13,079 nt of DNA from an uncultured Lachnospiraceae bacterium (GCA_910588885.1 CAJUSQ010000085.1:1-13079); one strand, 5' to 3'; counted from the stretch's first letter, positions 1 through 6,293 are shown. The notes: generated by a model from the sequence alone, not told the origin. A program made the numbers and translations.

Positions 1-135
1 ATTTGTATATCTGTGTAATTTATATTTGTTAGGGAGTTTCATACTTCCCAAAATGAAACGATTAATTAAGAGGTAGTTAAATTCCCTCCTACTCAATTGG
101 ATTCAGGTGAACATAAAAATACTGCTTTACTTTTG

Positions 136-174
136 TCTTGCCACCGCTCGATCCGTAAAAATAGAGTGGCAAGA
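136..174 (+). promoter_or_regulatory. Hairpin upstream of the ribbon-helix-helix gene
   Basis: TCTTGCCAC (136-144) is the exact reverse complement of GTGGCAAGA (166-174), giving a 9-bp stem with a 21-nt loop; CTC/GAG inside the arms could extend it past a small bulge. It is not followed by a T tract, so it is not an intrinsic terminator. It lies just before the small DNA-binding protein gene and could be an operator or a leader structure. The function is inferred only. Confidence 0.4.
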
Positions 175-206
175 TGGAGGCGGTTCTAACGGAAAGTAAA
201 AAGAAA

Positions 207-407
207 ATGGGGAGGCCGACAGACAATCCCAGGCCGCACAGCCTGACGATACGTATTAGTGACACTGACAAAAAGATTCTGGAGGAATACTGTGCAAAAA
301 CCGGAGTGAACCGAACAGAGGCGATCAGTCGGGGAATTGGAAAGCTGAAATCGGAGGATACTTCAGAAGTAAACCTACAGATACACACAGGAGGTTATAC
401 GCTATGA
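207..407 (+). CDS. Ribbon-helix-helix (CopG/Arc-type) small DNA-binding protein
   Basis: This is a 66-residue protein read from ATG 207; an in-frame ATG at 174 would add 11 residues. I prefer 207 because the protein then begins MGRPTDNP, the usual opening of this Firmicutes family, and GGAAAG lies 10 bases upstream, whereas 174 has no ribosome binding site and sits in a hairpin arm. After the basic N-terminus come a beta strand (HSLTIRIS), helix 1 (DTDKKILEEYCAKTG) and helix 2 (NRTEAISRGIGKLK), the order expected of a ribbon-helix-helix dimer that binds DNA through its strands. Its stop overlaps the start of the lipoprotein gene by ATGA, so the two are probably co-translated. Such proteins are often autoregulators or are carried on mobile elements; the target is unknown. 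Confidence 0.75.
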   Translation: MGRPTDNPRPHSLTIRISDTDKKILEEYCAKTGVNRTEAISRGIGKLKSEDTSEVNLQIHTGGYTL

Positions 408-745
408 AAAAACAACTGCTCTTGATTTTAACAATGTGCGTGCTATTGGCAGTCACGGCTTGCGGAACCTCCGGCGGCGGTGAAGAACCGGAAGCAGGAG
501 TGGATGAAAAAACCACCTTCCAGGGGACTATTTTAGAAATCCATGGGGATTCTTATCTTGTGGAGCCTGTGGACGGGAGCGCAGAATTGAACAGCGCAGA
601 CCGGATTACCGTTCCTATGGCAAATATGAAACCCTCACCGGAGCCGGAAGTCGGAGATGTTCTGGAAATTGAATATGACGGTTCGATTGCGGAATCATAT
701 CCTGCACAAATTGCCAATGTTTATAAGATCAGTGTTGTTGAATAA
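404..745 (+). CDS. Small lipoprotein, DUF3221-like
   Basis: A 113-residue exported lipoprotein. Residues 1-20 form a signal peptide with a KK start, a hydrophobic core and a lipobox ending in Cys20 (AVTAC). A short Gly/Glu linker follows, then a small beta-rich domain (FQGTILEIHGDSYLVEPVDG) resembling the DUF3221 group of Gram-positive lipoproteins, which have an OB-like fold and no agreed function. AGGAGG at 389-394 lies inside the end of the upstream ribbon-helix-helix gene, 9 bases before ATG 404, and the ATGA overlap implies translational coupling. It probably sits on the outer face of the membrane. The lipoprotein call is secure; the family assignment is by pattern only. Confidence 0.8.
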   Translation: MKKQLLLILTMCVLLAVTACGTSGGGEEPEAGVDEKTTFQGTILEIHGDSYLVEPVDGSAELNSADRITVPMANMKPSPEPEVGDVLEIEYDGSIAESYPAQIANVYKISVVE

Positions 746-808
746 CGGAAATATTGATAAAGATTCCGGTTTGTGATACTGGAAAATCTGGATTTATGGA
801 GGGATACG

Positions 809-1222
809 ATGCTTGAGAATATACCATCTCATTCAACGATGACGGAATTGCTCGGACAATCCTTATTTGAGGTCTGGCAAGCGCTGTCCGCGGCCATTGA
901 TGAAAAATATGATATGGAACGGATATGGAATAGCGGCGGTAAGAATTGGGTTTACGAGTATAAATATCGCAGAGGCGGCAAAACACTATGTGCTTTCTAC
1001 GCAAAAAGGAACTGCTTTGGATTTATGATTATTTTCGGAAAAGATGAAAGAACAAAATTTGAAGCGATCAGAGGCACCCTTTCGGATCCTGTTTGCAGGC
1101 AATATGATGAGGCAAAAACCTATCGTGACGGGAAATGGGTTATGTTTGAACCGACCAATAGGGCTGAGTTTGATGATTACATGAAATTGTTGGCGATCAA
1201 AAGAAGACCGAACCGGAAATAA
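809..1222 (+). CDS. DUF3788-like cytosolic protein
   Basis: A 137-residue protein from ATG 809, which has GGAGGG five bases upstream (798-803). The frame is open back to a GTG at 773, which has no comparable site. No signal peptide or membrane segment is visible. The aromatic and charged pattern fits the DUF3788 family: W at the start of the core (WNSGGKNWVYEYKYRRGGKTLC), then a hydrophobic FGFMIIFGKDE strand, a YDEAKTYRDGKWVMFEP segment and a LLAIKRRP tail. The biochemical function of the family is not known. It lies 63 bases after the lipoprotein stop with no clear promoter or terminator between, so it may belong to the same transcript. Confidence 0.7.
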   Translation: MLENIPSHSTMTELLGQSLFEVWQALSAAIDEKYDMERIWNSGGKNWVYEYKYRRGGKTLCAFYAKRNCFGFMIIFGKDERTKFEAIRGTLSDPVCRQYDEAKTYRDGKWVMFEPTNRAEFDDYMKLLAIKRRPNRK

Positions 1223-1232
1223 CAATCCCGGT

Positions 1233-1271
1233 TTGCCGGGAAGCAGCGTATCAGACGGCCTTGCCGGGAAG
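1233..1271 (+). repeat. Pair of 11-bp direct repeats between DUF3788-like and YdeI-like genes
   Basis: TTGCCGGGAAG occurs at 1233-1243 and again at 1261-1271, 28 bases apart. The first copy also forms a short TCCCGG/CCGGGA stem (1226-1231 with 1236-1241). No T tract follows. This may be a local duplication; no function is evident. Confidence 0.4.
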
Positions 1272-1349
1272 TAAGACCACAGACAACATAAGAATTTGCG
1301 CTTGGCTTGCATGGCCGGCGGTCAGGAGGGATCTATCATAAACGAAATA

Positions 1350-1901
1350 ATGAAATTTGCCGACAGAGAAGAATTTCACGAATGGCTCCGGGAGCATTGT
1401 TTATCAAATGACGGTATTTGGCTTTTGTTTGGGAAGGCCGGCGGGCCAAAAACAATAAAGGCAGGAGAAGCCCTTGAGGAAGCGCTCTGCTTTGGCTGGA
1501 TTGACGGCCAGATGGAAAAGATTGATGATAAGACTTATAAGAAGTATTTTTCACAGCGCAGGAAGAACAGCAAGTGGTCGGAAAAGAATAAGGCTTTGGT
1601 GGAAAAACTTGAGGAACGGGGTCTTATGACTGATTTTGGGAGGGAGAAGATAGAAGAGGCCAAGAAAAACGGCCAGTGGAATGCTTCCAACCCTCTGGCA
1701 ACCATTTCAGAGGAACAGATTGCAGGTCTTTCTGTACTGCTGGAGGGGTATGAACCGGCCTATACAAATTTTCAAGCCATGTCTCCCTCTGTAAAGAAAA
1801 CCTATACACGGGCATATCTGGATGCAAAAACAGATGCCGGACGGGAAAAACGAATTGCTTGGATGGTGGACAGGCTCAATAAAAATCTGAAGCCCATGTA
1901 A
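1350..1901 (+). CDS. YdeI/OmdA-family protein (bacteriocin-protection-like)
   Basis: Read from ATG 1350 this gives 183 residues. The frame is open from TTG 1296, with another ATG at 1311, but none of these starts has a properly spaced ribosome binding site. The N-terminal core (FADREEFHEWLREH, then GIWLLFGKAGGPKTI, then EALEEALCFGWIDGQ) and the following YFSQRRKNSKWSEKN segment are hallmarks of the YdeI/OmpD-associated family. The C-terminal third (AYLDAKTDAGREKRIAWMVDRL) matches the helical tail of that family. No signal peptide is present, so it should be cytosolic. The molecular function is poorly known; in some enterobacteria members are linked to peptide or bacteriocin resistance. The initiation region is odd: AGGAGGG at 1324-1330 sits seven bases before an in-frame ATA, not an ATG. 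Confidence 0.75.
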   Translation: MKFADREEFHEWLREHCLSNDGIWLLFGKAGGPKTIKAGEALEEALCFGWIDGQMEKIDDKTYKKYFSQRRKNSKWSEKNKALVEKLEERGLMTDFGREKIEEAKKNGQWNASNPLATISEEQIAGLSVLLEGYEPAYTNFQAMSPSVKKTYTRAYLDAKTDAGREKRIAWMVDRLNKNLKPM

Positions 1902-1914
1902 TGGACCGGATGGA

Positions 1915-2028
1915 GTGTCCCGACAGAAAGATTTGAGTTTGGCCAAGATGCTCAAAGCTTATCCGATTCGTTTGCAGGCAGCAGCGGCACAGAACGATAT
2001 TGACCTGAAATTGCGTAAGAAAAAGTAA
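1915..2028 (+). pseudogene. Possible 3' remnant or micro-ORF rich in Ala and Lys
   Basis: From GTG 1915 the frame reads about 37 codons, containing DLSLAKMLKAYPIRLQ and a lysine-rich end (LKLRKKK), then stops at TAA. It looks like the tail of a longer protein, but I do not recognise the family and there is no well-placed ribosome binding site for GTG 1915 or ATG 1948. It follows the YdeI-like stop by 13 bases in another frame. It may be chance. Confidence 0.2.
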
Positions 2029-2088
2029 TTCTTTTACCTATGTGGGTAGGGGCAGAGATTTGCTTGGAATTGTGGGAAACCCGGGTGG

Positions 2089-2133
2089 AATACCACAAGC
2101 AGTCAGTCCTATGGGTGAACTGCTTGTGGTATT
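2089..2133. repeat. Perfect 15-bp inverted repeat between convergent genes
   Basis: AATACCACAAGCAGT (2089-2103) and ACTGCTTGTGGTATT (2119-2133) are exact reverse complements around a 15-nt loop. The hairpin lies between the YdeI-like gene (plus) and the alkyltransferase-like gene (minus), where a bidirectional terminator would be expected, but neither side has a T tract. It could still block transcription or stabilise RNA ends, or be the footprint of a small mobile repeat. The rest of 1902-2165 shows no convincing gene. Confidence 0.6.
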
Positions 2134-2165
2134 GAAAATAAAGTGATAGAGGAACCGGAATTTTC

Positions 2166-2645
2166 CTACTCCAAATCGAAAAGGGAATCTTCATAGTCCT
2201 TTACATAGTACCGTATATTTTTACGCCCTTTTTGAAGGATGACGTGCCCTTCTGCTTCTAATTTTTCTTTCTGTGCTTCAATGCCGTTTGGATATTTCGC
2301 ATTTAGCTCTCCCTTTGCTTTTAAGGTTCTCCAATAAGGCGTTTCATCTTCGGAACGCTGATCACTTGCCCAGGCTGCAATAGAAACAAAAATTCCTGCT
2401 GTAATGGGTTCTGTAAAATCTGCACCGTTTAATTTTGCAAAGTGTTCTCGTATTTTTCCAACAGTAATCACTTTACCATACGGAATTTTTCTCATTACTT
2501 TGTCATAGTCAATCGGTGGAGCAAAATACATTTTGCTTCCGCCATATTTCTCAATACTTTTCCGGTCTGTAATCATTTGAAATTTAGGCATATCCTTATT
2601 GTCATGCAGCATAGCGTTAAAATCTTTTTGATCTTCATTTGCCAT
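2166..2645 (-). CDS. Alkyltransferase-like (MGMT-fold) protein lacking the acceptor cysteine
   Basis: A 159-residue protein from the ATG at 2645. AGGAGG followed by an eight-base spacer precedes this codon, so the frame open a further 41 codons upstream to 2768 is not used. Residues 48-65 (DKVMRKIPYGKVITVGKI) match the DNA-binding helix-turn-helix entry of the O6-methylguanine-DNA methyltransferase fold. Around residue 103, TPYWRTLK takes the place of the canonical PCHRV active site, so the alkyl-accepting Cys is replaced by Tyr104. Classical alkyltransferase-like proteins have Trp there; they bind O6-alkylguanine and recruit other repair factors rather than repairing directly. The C-terminal EAQKEKLEAEGH also fits the fold. 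The family call is strong; a role in damage sensing is inferred. It is preceded on the same strand by the lipoprotein gene, with about 120 bases between. Confidence 0.8.
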   Translation of the reverse strand: MANEDQKDFNAMLHDNKDMPKFQMITDRKSIEKYGGSKMYFAPPIDYDKVMRKIPYGKVITVGKIREHFAKLNGADFTEPITAGIFVSIAAWASDQRSEDETPYWRTLKAKGELNAKYPNGIEAQKEKLEAEGHVILQKGRKNIRYYVKDYEDSLFDLE

Positions 2646-2764
2646 TTGTGCCACCTCCTGTTTTAAGGATAAACGGTTTATCGCTCTTATGCAATGAGGC
2701 TGTTTGAAAAATTTTAACAACCTTCCATTAGTAAAATCAGATCTCATACACTTGAATATGCATT

Positions 2765-3961
2765 TCATTTATTTTCAAAAATACGAATCATCTCCGCCTT
2801 CCCTTCCGCCAGTTTGTCCCGTTCAATTAGAATAATCGCGGCCTCGGAGCGGCCATTTTCCCCGCTTACCCCGATGTAATGTCCAAATATATACTCCTCT
2901 GTGGCCGGAATCCACTCTATGGAATCACCCATATGAGGCAATTGAAACTCCTGAAGCAGATTTCCTTCATGATCATAGGCTTTCATCCCATTGGTTTCCT
3001 GTTTTACATCCATCATCCAAAGACTGTACATAAAGTCCGAATCCGCTTTATTTACGCCATAGGGCTGTATTCCAATCAATGTTCCTGCCCCTTCTTTTCC
3101 CAATGGCCTGCACCAGAATTCCTTTTCCCTTTCCTCCCCGTAAGAATAATAGATTTTTCCATCAAAAATATTCCGAATAAAAACCTTCCGCCCGTCTTTC
3201 CCGTCAAATTCCGGATTCACCAGCAATTCCCCTGTTTCCGGCTGATAGCTATAAAAATTTCTTTTCGTTTCCGCATTTTTGAAATCAAAGCCCGGTTCCT
3301 TTACATTTACAGACATATCAATCCCGGTTTCACTGAAATAGATTTTTCCTTCGATTTCCTGCAGGACTTCCAGAGAGCCGTTCTGCAGGCCGCTTTCCCA
3401 GACCAAAACCTCTTCTCCGCCTTTTAGCGGCTTACAATGAATCCGGCAAACATACTTTCCATTTTTATTCTCCGTATGGGATTCATAGTACACTTTATTC
3501 CCGGCTATGGTATACAGTTGCGGGAGTTCCTCCGCATAGAGCGCGATTTCCTTAGAGGAACCGTCTGCCGCGACCTTCCATAAGGGCGTGTTCTCCGCTT
3601 TTGTGACCGGATTCTGATGGCCAAGAGAACTAAACAAATACAAATTCCCTTCCTTATAAAACATCTTTTTATAAGCCCCGGATATAAATGCCGGACATTC
3701 ATCCGTGTGATGGCTGCAGTCCGGCCGTTTGCAAAGGGGAACTGCTTTATGTTCCATATTTCCATCCCAATAACCGATTAAGCCGTCACATAGAAAATAA
3801 TAGCCCTGTTCTCCGGATATTGCATAGTTGAAATACGCAAATTCACAATTTAAAGCTGCCGTATGATTCCCAACAGCCTTCTCTTCCGCATTGCTACAAG
3901 AACACAAAAAGCACAAAAACATTAAATGAAATAATAGTATTAAAATTTTTTTATTTTTCAT
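2765..3961 (-). CDS. Extracytoplasmic lipoprotein with a Cys/His cluster, probable beta-propeller
   Basis: A 398-residue protein with a signal peptide (KNKK, then a long hydrophobic stretch) and lipobox L-C-S-C ending at Cys22, so it should be anchored on the outer face of the membrane. Repeated short strands of the type KIYFSETG, KIYYSYG, KVYYESH and NLYLFSS suggest a beta-propeller-like fold, as in DUF5050-type proteins. Near residues 76-91 a compact cluster LCKRPDCSHHTDECPAF carries Cys77, Cys82, His84, His85 and Cys89. I have a general impression that this cluster is common in Lachnospiraceae lipoproteins; it could bind a metal. AAGGAAG precedes the start, and an extended -10 promoter lies about 45 bases upstream. 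Substrate and role are unknown. Confidence 0.75.
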   Translation of the reverse strand: MKNKKILILLFHLMFLCFLCSCSNAEEKAVGNHTAALNCEFAYFNYAISGEQGYYFLCDGLIGYWDGNMEHKAVPLCKRPDCSHHTDECPAFISGAYKKMFYKEGNLYLFSSLGHQNPVTKAENTPLWKVAADGSSKEIALYAEELPQLYTIAGNKVYYESHTENKNGKYVCRIHCKPLKGGEEVLVWESGLQNGSLEVLQEIEGKIYFSETGIDMSVNVKEPGFDFKNAETKRNFYSYQPETGELLVNPEFDGKDGRKVFIRNIFDGKIYYSYGEEREKEFWCRPLGKEGAGTLIGIQPYGVNKADSDFMYSLWMMDVKQETNGMKAYDHEGNLLQEFQLPHMGDSIEWIPATEEYIFGHYIGVSGENGRSEAAIILIERDKLAEGKAEMIRIFENK

Positions 3962-4002
3962 ATTCTTCCTTCTGTAATTTTTATAATATATTTAATCTTA
4001 AA

Positions 4003-4011
4003 ATTATACCA
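4003..4011 (-). promoter_or_regulatory. Extended -10 promoter of the 398-residue lipoprotein
   Basis: On the minus strand TGGTATAAT (4011 to 4003) is a TGnTATAAT extended -10 element. No good -35 is seen at 17 bases, as is usual for extended -10 promoters. Transcription would start near 3996, about 35 bases before the ATG at 3961. Surrounding DNA is very AT-rich, so a chance match is possible. Confidence 0.5.
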
Positions 4012-4123
4012 TATCTATCCAATTTTTTCGATATCCTGTTTACTAAAAAAATAAAACTTTCTAAAAATTATAGAATATTAAAAAAATATATCTGTATTTA
4101 TAAATTATAATTCTATTTTTAAA

Positions 4124-4267
4124 CTATAGATCACAAATAGATTTCCGTGAATTCGCTGAACCATGTGCATAATAGCCCAATGTAGTAGTGATGCCTTTAT
4201 GCCCCATGATATATTGTAAGGCTTTCGGCGGCATATTCTTATTCGTCCTATTCGTACAGTAAGTATG
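4124..4267 (-). pseudogene. C-terminal fragment of a tyrosine recombinase/integrase
   Basis: Read on the minus strand from 4267 to a TAG at 4126-4124, the DNA encodes 47 codons with the unmistakable end of a phage/ICE-type tyrosine recombinase: HTYCTN, then KNMPPKALQYIMGHKGITTT, then YYAHGS. This includes the conserved GH histidine (codon 23) and the Tyr nucleophile followed by Ala-His (codon 33). The catalytic domain that should precede it (Arg I, Lys and HxxR) is missing: the match begins just after the conserved arginine position, where a palindromic repeat (4266-4296) starts. No start codon or ribosome binding site is present, so it is a dead fragment. It lies at the right edge of the patchwork of accessory genes, consistent with a decayed integrated element. 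The 460-base gap otherwise holds only AT-rich DNA. Confidence 0.8.
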
Positions 4268-4296
4268 TGGCCGTGCAGCGCAGTGCACGGCCCAGG
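4266..4296 (-). repeat. Dispersed palindromic repeat, copy 1
   Basis: GGCCGTGCA (4269-4277) and TGCACGGCC (4284-4292) pair perfectly around six bases. Read on the minus strand, the 31 bases from 4296 to 4266 match 8122-8152 at 30 of 31 positions; the only difference is in the loop. It abuts and overlaps by one base the start of the integrase remnant. There is no T tract. Confidence 0.75.
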
Positions 4297-4347
4297 GGGT
4301 GGACTGACATGATTTGTTTTCTTTTGAAAAAAGATTCGAAAAAGGGC

Positions 4348-4376
4348 TTTACTTTTTTTGCAAAATTAGAGATAAT
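4348..4376 (+). promoter_or_regulatory. Sigma-A-type promoter of ridA
   Basis: TTTACT (4348-4353), a 17-base spacer, then GATAAT (4371-4376) give four and five consensus matches. Transcription would begin near 4383, leaving a leader of about 54 bases before ridA and its downstream partner. Confidence 0.6.
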
Positions 4377-4436
4377 TTTGTTGCTGTTATAGAAAGTACC
4401 CGCAGAATGCGGAGTAAATGAAAGGTGGAAATAAAA

Positions 4437-4817
4437 ATGAAGAAATCAGTAAATGCAGAAAATGCACCGGCGGCGGTAGGGCCTTATGTACATGCCGTAG
4501 AAGCAGGAGGGCTGATTTTTACCTCCGGCCAGCTGGGACTTCATCCTACGGAAGGAACTTTGCCGGAAGGAGTAGAGGCGCAGACCCATCAGAGCCTGAA
4601 GAATTTGGCGGCGGTTCTGGAAGCAGCCGGCTCCGATCTGGATCATGTTGTAAAAACTACGGTATTTTTGGACAACATAAATGATTTCGCGGCTGTGAAT
4701 GCAATTTATGCGGAATATTTTCAAAAAGAAGTTCCGGCCCGTTCCTGTGTGGAGGTTTCAAAGCTTCCCAAAGGCGGCTTGGTAGAAATTGAAGCGATTG
4801 CCGTGAAGAAGGCATAA
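4437..4817 (+). CDS. ridA: RidA: 2-iminobutanoate/2-iminopropanoate deaminase
   Basis: A 126-residue member of the YjgF/YER057c/UK114 family, the full family length. It hydrolyses reactive enamine/imine intermediates released by PLP enzymes such as threonine dehydratase, protecting other PLP enzymes in the cytosol; the family acts as a trimer. Visible signatures are APAAVGPYVHAV near the start, FTSGQLGL (residues 28-35), and the C-terminal PARSCVEVSKLP with Arg102, the conserved substrate-binding arginine, followed by VEIEAIAV. ATG 4437 is preferred over ATG 4425 because AAGGTGG lies ahead of it and the protein then starts like its homologues. The gene has its own promoter, and the stop is five bases before the next start, so it is co-transcribed with the MBL lipoprotein. 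Confidence 0.95.
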   Translation: MKKSVNAENAPAAVGPYVHAVEAGGLIFTSGQLGLHPTEGTLPEGVEAQTHQSLKNLAAVLEAAGSDLDHVVKTTVFLDNINDFAAVNAIYAEYFQKEVPARSCVEVSKLPKGGLVEIEAIAVKKA

Positions 4818-4822
4818 GCAGG

Positions 4823-6178
4823 ATGAAAGCAGAGAAGAGAGGTATATTCCGTTTCCTCCTTGCGCTGATTTGTCTGACCGCAGCCGTGACGATTGGCGGC
4901 TGCGGAACGAAAGAGCAGGCAGATCAAGGAATTCCGGCGGCAGGCCAGGAAACAGAAAGTCTTGCAGAAACTGGGACAGATGAAGAAGCCGGAACAGATG
5001 AAGAATCCGGGACAGATACGGAATCCGGGACAGATACGGAATCCGGAGCAGATGAAGAATCCGGGACAGATGCGGAGACCGGAGAAGCTTCCGGGGATGT
5101 GGACTTGGAGGTAAAGAGTCCATCGGAGGATTCGAAACAGAACGGAAGTTCGAATGAACTGACGGTACAGTTTTTGGATGTGGGGCAGGGAAGCTCTGCC
5201 CTGGTGCATCAGGATGGCCATTGGATGCTGATAGACGGCGGTGACCGGGAATACGCGTCCTATGTGGTAAGCTTTTTAAAAAATCAGGGCGTAGAGTGCT
5301 TGGATTATGTCGTGGTATCCCATTATGATTCCGATCATTTAAACGGGGTTGTGGGCGTGCTGAATGCTCTGGAATGCCGGCAGGTTTTGGCTCCGGATTA
5401 TGAAGGAGAGACGAAGGTCTACGATTCTTTCCGCAGCATCCTTGAGGAAAAGCAGATTTCTCTGGTACATCCTAAGCTGGGAGAAGAATTTTCTTTTGCA
5501 CAAAGCAGTTTTCGGGTGGTTAGCCCGGCTGCTTATCAATACCGGGATGTGAATTCAAATTCCGTGGGGATTCGGCTGGCTTACGGCAGCAGCAGCTTTT
5601 TGATTTGCGGGGACTGCACGGAAGAAAGCGAACAGGATCTGCTGTATTTAGGCGTGGATCTGGACAGCGATGTATACGCCGCGAACCATCATGGAAGCCG
5701 TTATTCCAATTGCCGGGAGTTTTTGGAGGCGGTATCTCCGGAGGCGGTAGTGATAAGCTGCGGACTGGGCAACAGCTACGGCCATCCGGACGCGTCGGTG
5801 ATGCTGTCCATACAGGAGCTGGGGGCCAATCTGTACCGCACGGATTTGCAGGGAGTAATTACCGCAGTCAGTGACGGAACTGGTGTTTGGTTTGACACGG
5901 AAGCTTGTATGGACTACCGCAGCGGAGACGAGCTGGCCGGGGAAGAAGCATCCGGCACAGGAAATACCCGGGATTATGAGACCGCAGATGGGGACGGAAC
6001 GGAAGAAGAAGGAGCGGAGGCTTCGGATTATGTATTGAATCACAATACGATGAAGTTTCACCTGCCGGGCTGCGGCAGCGTCAAAACGATCCGGGAAGCA
6101 AACAGGGAAGATGTTCGGGAATCCCGGGAGGTACTGATCCGGCAAGGATTTGAACCATGCAAGAACTGCAATCCATAG
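4823..6178 (+). CDS. Secreted ComEC/Rec2-like metallo-beta-lactamase lipoprotein with Ada-like zinc tail
   Basis: A 451-residue lipoprotein. The signal peptide ends at lipobox Cys27 (IGGC). Residues 28-112 are an acidic low-complexity linker with six hexapeptide repeats. Residues 113-360 form an MBL-fold hydrolase like the C-terminal domain of ComEC: LDVGQG at 118-123, LIDGG at 136-140, the zinc motif SHYDSDH at 166-172, CGD at 262-264, NHHGS at 288-292 and GHPD at 320-323. A second acidic linker leads to residues 403-451, which resemble an Ada-type zinc module (YVLNHNTMKFHLPGCGSV ... CKNCNP), with His413, Cys417, Cys446 and Cys449 as likely ligands. The combination suggests an extracellular nuclease or phosphodiesterase that can touch DNA. 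It starts five bases after ridA with AGCAGG ahead. Its substrate is not known. Confidence 0.85.
   Translation: MKAEKRGIFRFLLALICLTAAVTIGGCGTKEQADQGIPAAGQETESLAETGTDEEAGTDEESGTDTESGTDTESGADEESGTDAETGEASGDVDLEVKSPSEDSKQNGSSNELTVQFLDVGQGSSALVHQDGHWMLIDGGDREYASYVVSFLKNQGVECLDYVVVSHYDSDHLNGVVGVLNALECRQVLAPDYEGETKVYDSFRSILEEKQISLVHPKLGEEFSFAQSSFRVVSPAAYQYRDVNSNSVGIRLAYGSSSFLICGDCTEESEQDLLYLGVDLDSDVYAANHHGSRYSNCREFLEAVSPEAVVISCGLGNSYGHPDASVMLSIQELGANLYRTDLQGVITAVSDGTGVWFDTEACMDYRSGDELAGEEASGTGNTRDYETADGDGTEEEGAEASDYVLNHNTMKFHLPGCGSVKTIREANREDVRESREVLIRQGFEPCKNCNP
4973..5080 (+). repeat. Six tandem 18-bp units encoding an acidic hexapeptide
   Basis: Residues 51-86 of the MBL lipoprotein are six in-frame units: GTDEEA, GTDEES, GTDTES, GTDTES, GADEES, GTDAET. 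At DNA level the unit is close to GGGACAGATGAAGAATCC, with units three and four nearly identical, which suggests recent slippage or recombination. The array forms a flexible acidic spacer between the lipid anchor and the catalytic domain, and its length is likely to vary between strains. Confidence 0.85.
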
Positions 6179-6293
6179 TACGGATTGGAGAATCATGAAA
6201 AATAGATTTCTATTAGGGAAGGCCAATAGGGCGAATCATTGAAATGATACCTGGGCGGTTGGCCGTACCGGGACAGAGAGGAAAGCGAAAGCT

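Noticed and set aside
1226..1241. A terminator after the DUF3788-like gene
   Set aside because: The TCCCGG/CCGGGA stem is only six base pairs and no T tract follows.
2879..3427. A 182-codon plus-strand ORF opposite the 398-residue lipoprotein
   Set aside because: The minus-strand gene has a signal peptide, promoter and binding site; the plus reading is rich in Phe/Ile/His and looks like a shadow.
4418..4684. An 88-codon ORF overlapping ridA
   Set aside because: The ridA frame is conserved residue by residue; the other frame is Arg/Gly-rich and has no features.
6221..6264. A structured leader of the aminopeptidase gene
   Set aside because: GGCCAA/TTGGCC and ATCATT/AATGAT can pair, but the stems are short with a poor inner loop, and no known RNA family is recognisable.
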